Origin: Chloroflexota bacterium
GTDB taxonomy: Bacteria; Chloroflexota; Anaerolineae; Aggregatilineales; Phototrophicaceae
DNA: 57,122 nt
Reading direction: 5' to 3'
NCBI GenBank assembly: GCA_011523735.1
Contig: WTGB01000002.1
Span: 1-57,122, forward strand
Under the pieces are notes generated by a model. That model was not told the origin of the DNA, ran no database searches, and was given only the letters and a program-made list of their open reading frames with translations. This document shows, one piece after another, positions 53,915 to 57,122 of the stretch (the first letter of the stretch is position 1; every line of letters starts with the position of its first letter). A program made the translations under genes and the position numbers.

Positions 53915-54973
53915 TTGGAGCCATTGGCTAGATTGAGTTTTTCCGTGTTCCGCGCTATGTCCGTGTTGTTTCTTATCGCGCGGTTCTGTTTAGGAGCGAG
54001 CGGTTCTGATCGCGTGGAAACGCAAGCTTGCGCCGACGATCCGCTCAGCTTTGGCTTTTATGCTTTCTTCGATCCGGTGAGTTACAGCGCGGACGATGAT
54101 CCGGAATCAGAGGGCTTCAGCCAGCATCTCGGTTACGAAGCGGATTTGCTGACTGCCCTGGAAGCAATGGAAGGCGCTGGGTTGTCTTTTGTTCGCCACC
54201 CGATCCCGGTCTGGGATGAAATTTGGCTGTCGCCTGCCAGCGACCAATACGATATCGTCGGGGGCGGCATCACCATCCTCGATTCGCGCCGGCGAGACGC
54301 GGCGGGAGAAGAGCGGGTCACCTTCACCTCCGGACATATCATCTTTCGGCAATCCCTGTTGGCGCGGGCCGAAGACGCGGAACGGCTGAGCGGCTACGAC
54401 AAGCTGAACAGCGATGTGCGGGTTGGCGCCTTGGTCAGCACGACGGGAGAGGGTCGCCTTCTGGAATTGACCGGTTATGTTGATGAAAATGGCGTCCTGG
54501 CGGCTGGTGTCAAGGTCGATACGCCGCCGGGCACGCTGATCGCCGATGGCAGCGATGATTTTGTGATCACGCCGGCGGGTGAATCGCCGGACCTCGTGGA
54601 GCGGACCGGGCTTCATGCGCCTGTTGACACGATGCCGCAAATTGTCTATCTCGGCGGCGAGGGTGGCGAAAGCGAGTTGATCGAGGCGCTGCATGCCAAG
54701 ACGATAGACGCCTTCGCCCGGGGCGACCTCGGCAATCAGACCGCCGCCCGCGCTTCTGAGGGAGCCCTGGTTGTGGCGGCCCGCGATGACAAAATTGAAT
54801 ATGGCGGCTTCAGCCTTGATGTCAATGCTGCGGAGTTGGCCGCCTGCCTCGATGCGAAAATTAACTGGCTGACGGACGAACAGCGCATCGGTTATGGCGA
54901 ATGGGTGGAGGAGCCTACGGTATTTATGGAGCGTGCCCAAATGTGGAATGAGCGGGACGGACAAGAAGACTAG
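53915..54973 (+). CDS. Family-3 type extracytoplasmic solute-binding protein
   Basis: 352 residues from TTG 53915 (TTG 53924 and an internal ATG at MSVLFLIARF are alternatives). The N-terminus is a hydrophobic export signal (SVLFLIARFCLGASG). The body has the type-2 periplasmic-binding pattern: FYAFFDPVSY, LGYEADLLTALE, WDEIWLSP...YDIVGGGITI and RVTFTSGHI, as in amino-acid-binding or cyclohexadienyl-dehydratase-like proteins. No permease genes are linked, so it could be an orphan binding protein, sensor or periplasmic enzyme. Not related to the four CUT1 sugar-binding proteins. Confidence 0.75.
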   Translation: MEPLARLSFSVFRAMSVLFLIARFCLGASGSDRVETQACADDPLSFGFYAFFDPVSYSADDDPESEGFSQHLGYEADLLTALEAMEGAGLSFVRHPIPVWDEIWLSPASDQYDIVGGGITILDSRRRDAAGEERVTFTSGHIIFRQSLLARAEDAERLSGYDKLNSDVRVGALVSTTGEGRLLELTGYVDENGVLAAGVKVDTPPGTLIADGSDDFVITPAGESPDLVERTGLHAPVDTMPQIVYLGGEGGESELIEALHAKTIDAFARGDLGNQTAARASEGALVVAARDDKIEYGGFSLDVNAAELAACLDAKINWLTDEQRIGYGEWVEEPTVFMERAQMWNERDGQED

Positions 54974-55029
54974 GCAGCGCAATCACATATCTTTTGCTGA
55001 AATCAGGAAAACAATTCAGGAGCGTGTAG

Positions 55030-55452
55030 ATGCCGATTGGAAACGAGAATCAGACAATTGCCGGGCTCGGCTGCCATCATATCGCCGTGCAGACGCAAGA
55101 CTACGAGGCCTCCGTCACCTTCTATACCGAGGTGATGGGCATGGACAAGGCGGTTGAATTCAGCGCTGGCGGCCGCCGTATCGCCCTGCTCGATATCGGC
55201 GATGGCAGCCACCTTGAACTCTTTGAGCCCCTCCCGGGTTCAAGTCCCTCGGGTGATGCGACCGACAACGTCGTTTTCCACTTTGCCCTGACGACTACCG
55301 ATATCGAGCCGGCGCTGGAACGCGTCCGCGCCGCCGGCATGGAAATCACAGCCGAGTTGAAAACAGTCGACTTGGGACCGCTGAATGTGACAATCGCATT
55401 CTTCAAAGGACCCGGCGGCGAGGTTGTCGAATTCTTCCAGGTCAACAACTAG
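55030..55452 (+). CDS. VOC-family (glyoxalase/dioxygenase fold) protein
   Basis: 140 residues forming one vicinal-oxygen-chelate unit pair. Candidate metal ligands are H16/H17 (CHHIAV), E in HLELFEP, H in VFHFAL and E in GEVVEFFQ. Possible roles include glyoxalase, dioxygenase or epimerase; none is specified by sequence. Methylmalonyl-CoA epimerase belongs to this fold, but the wording is not a clear match and the mutase genes are 40 kb away. ATG 55030 follows GGAGCG about 6 bases upstream. Confidence 0.8.
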   Translation: MPIGNENQTIAGLGCHHIAVQTQDYEASVTFYTEVMGMDKAVEFSAGGRRIALLDIGDGSHLELFEPLPGSSPSGDATDNVVFHFALTTTDIEPALERVRAAGMEITAELKTVDLGPLNVTIAFFKGPGGEVVEFFQVNN

Positions 55453-55540
55453 CCGCTCGGCGCGTAACCGGTGATAAGGGCTAAGGCACAGATGTGAGAG
55501 CGGGGATTCCTCTCTCATCCGTACAGGAATGCCAGCGCGA

Positions 55541-55897
55541 TTATATTTCGATGTAAATTGCCTCGTCGCGGATGATGACGGGGAAGCGCTTGAGCCGGCG
55601 GCGGTCCGTCAGGCATTGGCCGCTGTGCAGGTCGAATTCCCAGCCGTGCCAAGGGCAGCGCAAGATTTCGTTTTCTCGTCCCCAGATGAACTCGCCAGCT
55701 TGCGAGGGCAGCGTCGTCCCGCTCACTTTGCCCAGGCAGACGGGCGCGAAGGCGTGCGGACAGAGGTTGAGCACCGCGACAATCTGCGTCCCTGTATTGA
55801 AGACGCCAATCGACTTGTCGTCAGCGCTAATCAGGCGCCGCTCTCCCGCAGCCAAATCGGCGAGCGCAGCGACATAAATCTCCGCTTTAGCCGGCAT
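55541..55897 (-). CDS. Rieske [2Fe-2S] ferredoxin-like protein
   Basis: 118-residue soluble Rieske protein. Cluster motifs C-P-H (LCPHAFAP) and C-P-W-H (RCPWHGWEFD) match the C-x-H...C-x2-H pattern. No catalytic domain is attached, so it would be an electron carrier to an oxygenase, or a nitrite-reductase-small-subunit-like protein. ATG 55897 overlaps the amidohydrolase stop by 11 bp, so the two are co-translated; the first 10 residues of the longer frame are excluded. Confidence 0.88.
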   Translation of the reverse strand: MPAKAEIYVAALADLAAGERRLISADDKSIGVFNTGTQIVAVLNLCPHAFAPVCLGKVSGTTLPSQAGEFIWGRENEILRCPWHGWEFDLHSGQCLTDRRRLKRFPVIIRDEAIYIEI

Positions 55898-56966
55898 GCT
55901 GCTTGACCTCGATGCCAAAGACCTCAAGCGCGTTACGATACATCACGGCCTCGCGCAGTTTGGGATCCAACTGTCGCAACGCGAAATCCGGCGTATCGCC
56001 ATCCCAATGCGGATAATCGCTGGAGAACATCAGCATCTTCTCGGCGTTGAACATCCCCAGCACTTGTCGAAAATGGTTGATATCGTCTGGCTCTTCGATA
56101 GGCTGCGTGGTCAGCATGATGTGATCCTGAATGATCTCGCTGGGGCGGCGCGTCAGCCAGGGCGTGGTCGAGCGCAGCGCTTTCCAATTTTTGTCCAGCC
56201 GCCACATCATCGCCGGCAGCCAGGCCACGCCGCCTTCCACAAAAATGTACTTCAGCGTGGGAAACTTCTGGAAGACGCCCTCCACCACCAGACTGACCAA
56301 CTGCGTCATATACGATGTCGCGAGCAGGGTGTGCCACTCCAAATAATTGGCGACGAAGCCGGCGGTGCCACCGGAGCCGGCAATGCCGACCCCCTCCAAG
56401 CCCGGGTGAATCGCCACCGGCAAGTCATACTCGACGGCTGCCTCATAGATGGGATGAAAGTAAGTGTGCCCCAGCGGGAAAGGCGAGCCGCTCACCAACA
56501 GCACCTGGCAGACTCGCGGATGCGCACCCAGCCGATGGATCTCTTGCACGGCCAGTTCGATATTGCTGAAGGCGACCATGACCGAGGCCAGATAGCGTTC
56601 ATCGACCGGCAGCCAGTCTTCGACGAAATGACTGTTCACCGCCGTTAGCGCCGCCGCCGAGTAATGCGCGTCCGGCGATACGCAATGCTCCATCGATTCC
56701 ATCGGATTCATGACCGCGTAGTCGATGTCGTAGACATCCAGAAAGTGGCTGGCCATCGTCTCCGGCGATCTTTCGATGCGCCGACCGTCTTCGGTCACCG
56801 CGTCCGATTTCATCACGCCGTTGGGATTGTAAAGATTGGGATGCCCCGCGCCGTGGTCCCCGCGCAGGTAGCGGCTGCGCCAGGGCTCGTCAAGGTATTC
56901 CGCCACCCGCTCGTGGATGGGCACGGGATGCAGGTCTGTATCAATGATCATTCGTGGCTTGGGCAT
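55887..56966 (-). CDS. Amidohydrolase family 2 (metal-dependent hydrolase/decarboxylase)
   Basis: 359-residue TIM-barrel metalloenzyme of the ACMS-decarboxylase/amidohydrolase-2 type. Metal-site pieces: D-x-H at the start (IDTDLHP), AIHPGLEG in the middle, FVEGGVAW and the C-terminal Asp in MFSSDYPHWDGD. ATG 56966 is chosen, with GAGGTGA 7 bases upstream; the frame continues to 57053 without similarity. Coupled to the Rieske gene, it suggests degradation of an aromatic or other cyclic acid. Reaction not assignable. Confidence 0.88.
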   Translation of the reverse strand: MPKPRMIIDTDLHPVPIHERVAEYLDEPWRSRYLRGDHGAGHPNLYNPNGVMKSDAVTEDGRRIERSPETMASHFLDVYDIDYAVMNPMESMEHCVSPDAHYSAAALTAVNSHFVEDWLPVDERYLASVMVAFSNIELAVQEIHRLGAHPRVCQVLLVSGSPFPLGHTYFHPIYEAAVEYDLPVAIHPGLEGVGIAGSGGTAGFVANYLEWHTLLATSYMTQLVSLVVEGVFQKFPTLKYIFVEGGVAWLPAMMWRLDKNWKALRSTTPWLTRRPSEIIQDHIMLTTQPIEEPDDINHFRQVLGMFNAEKMLMFSSDYPHWDGDTPDFALRQLDPKLREAVMYRNALEVFGIEVKQHAG

Positions 56967-57002
56967 TGGCTCTTCACCTCGATTAGGAATATAGCACATG
57001 GT

Positions 57003-57031
57003 TTGCATATTCCCATTCGATGTGTTATACC
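57003..57031 (+). promoter_or_regulatory. Possible promoter for the truncated 3'-end gene
   Basis: TTGCAT (57003-57008), 17-bp spacer, TATACC (57026-57031), about 55 bp upstream of ATG 57085. Moderate match to sigma-70 boxes. Confidence 0.4.
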
Positions 57032-57084
57032 AAATATTGCTAACAAAGTTCAATCAAGCTAAGAAGTTAAAGAAAGGACTGATC

Positions 57085-57122
57085 ATGAAAGTCAGGATTT
57101 TGCTTGTTTTATTGATAGTTGG
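57085..57122 (+). CDS. Start of an exported protein, truncated by the window end
   Basis: Only the first 12 codons are present (MKVRILLVLLIV). A hydrophobic, positively started N-terminus like a signal peptide, with AAAGGA 6 bases before ATG 57085. Probably another binding protein or secreted protein; cannot be identified. Confidence 0.55.
   Translation, partial: MKVRILLVLLIV

Noticed and set aside
55030..55452. VOC protein as the methylmalonyl-CoA epimerase partner of MutAB
   Set aside because: Fold is compatible but motif wording is not convincing and the gene is about 40 kb from mutAB.

Overview
The window reads as a chromosomal piece of a carbohydrate-specialised heterotrophic bacterium, most likely a member of the Chloroflexota (Anaerolineae-like). 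This is inferred from gene style, not from a marker gene. The hints are binding-protein signal peptides ending in an AQ-type cleavage site, many CUT1 sugar ABC systems without their own ATPase, an Ig-like domain with an L-PG-CV-I-W pattern, SH3-like secreted proteins, a UDP-sulfoquinovose synthase, and dense GTAGGGGCGAC / CCCCTCACCCC intergenic palindromes. No rRNA, tRNA, CRISPR array, integrase or transposase was seen.

Layout. 1-3.5 kb: 5'-truncated Baeyer-Villiger-type monooxygenase, then an enolase-superfamily enzyme and an NAD-dependent epimerase on the minus strand. 3.6-10.1 kb: ABC system A (ArsR-type regulator divergent from permease, permease, binding protein, GH2 glycosidase). 10.1-16.6 kb: methylmalonyl-CoA mutase module (mutA, mutB, a GYD protein, meaB, a YbjQ-like protein), with mutA-mutB-GYD flanked by two diverged copies of a ~178-bp repeat. 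16.6-21 kb: glpD, a secreted SH3-like protein and gpmI (minus strand). 21-27 kb: minus-strand sqdB operon with two paralogous polytopic GT-C-like membrane proteins. 27.4-34.4 kb: MFS exporter, then a tightly overlapping plus-strand operon (DegT aminotransferase, SDR epimerase, two tandem hexapeptide acyltransferases, GT2 glycosyltransferase, DapA-type aldolase). This looks like synthesis and transfer of an N-acylated amino sugar. 34.4-42.9 kb: system B on the minus strand (FadR-type regulator, Tat-exported binding protein, two permeases, GH42, enolase-superfamily dehydratase). 43.3-44.3 kb: an SDR. 44.3-47.5 kb: system C. 48.1-53.6 kb: system D with a zinc-less MDR oxidoreductase and an alpha/beta hydrolase, closed by a rho-independent terminator. 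53.9-57.1 kb: a family-3 binding protein, a VOC protein, a Rieske ferredoxin coupled to an amidohydrolase, and the first codons of an exported protein.

How it fits together. Four independent sugar importers, all lacking an ATPase gene and presumably sharing one encoded elsewhere, bring in oligosaccharides. GH2 and GH42 glycosidases, sugar dehydratases and oxidoreductases break them down. GpmI, GlpD and the B12-dependent mutase connect to central metabolism. The middle of the window instead builds surface glycans or glycolipids.

The most unusual signals are: (i) a GGGGCGCGTAGACAC repeat element found in-frame inside two neighbouring enzyme genes and again inside a composite intergenic palindrome; (ii) the flanking repeats around the mutase genes; (iii) a hairpin or REP element directly behind every CUT1 binding-protein gene; (iv) the sqdB / Ig-like GT-C operon facing an acyl-amino-sugar operon whose SDR lacks the usual catalytic Lys.
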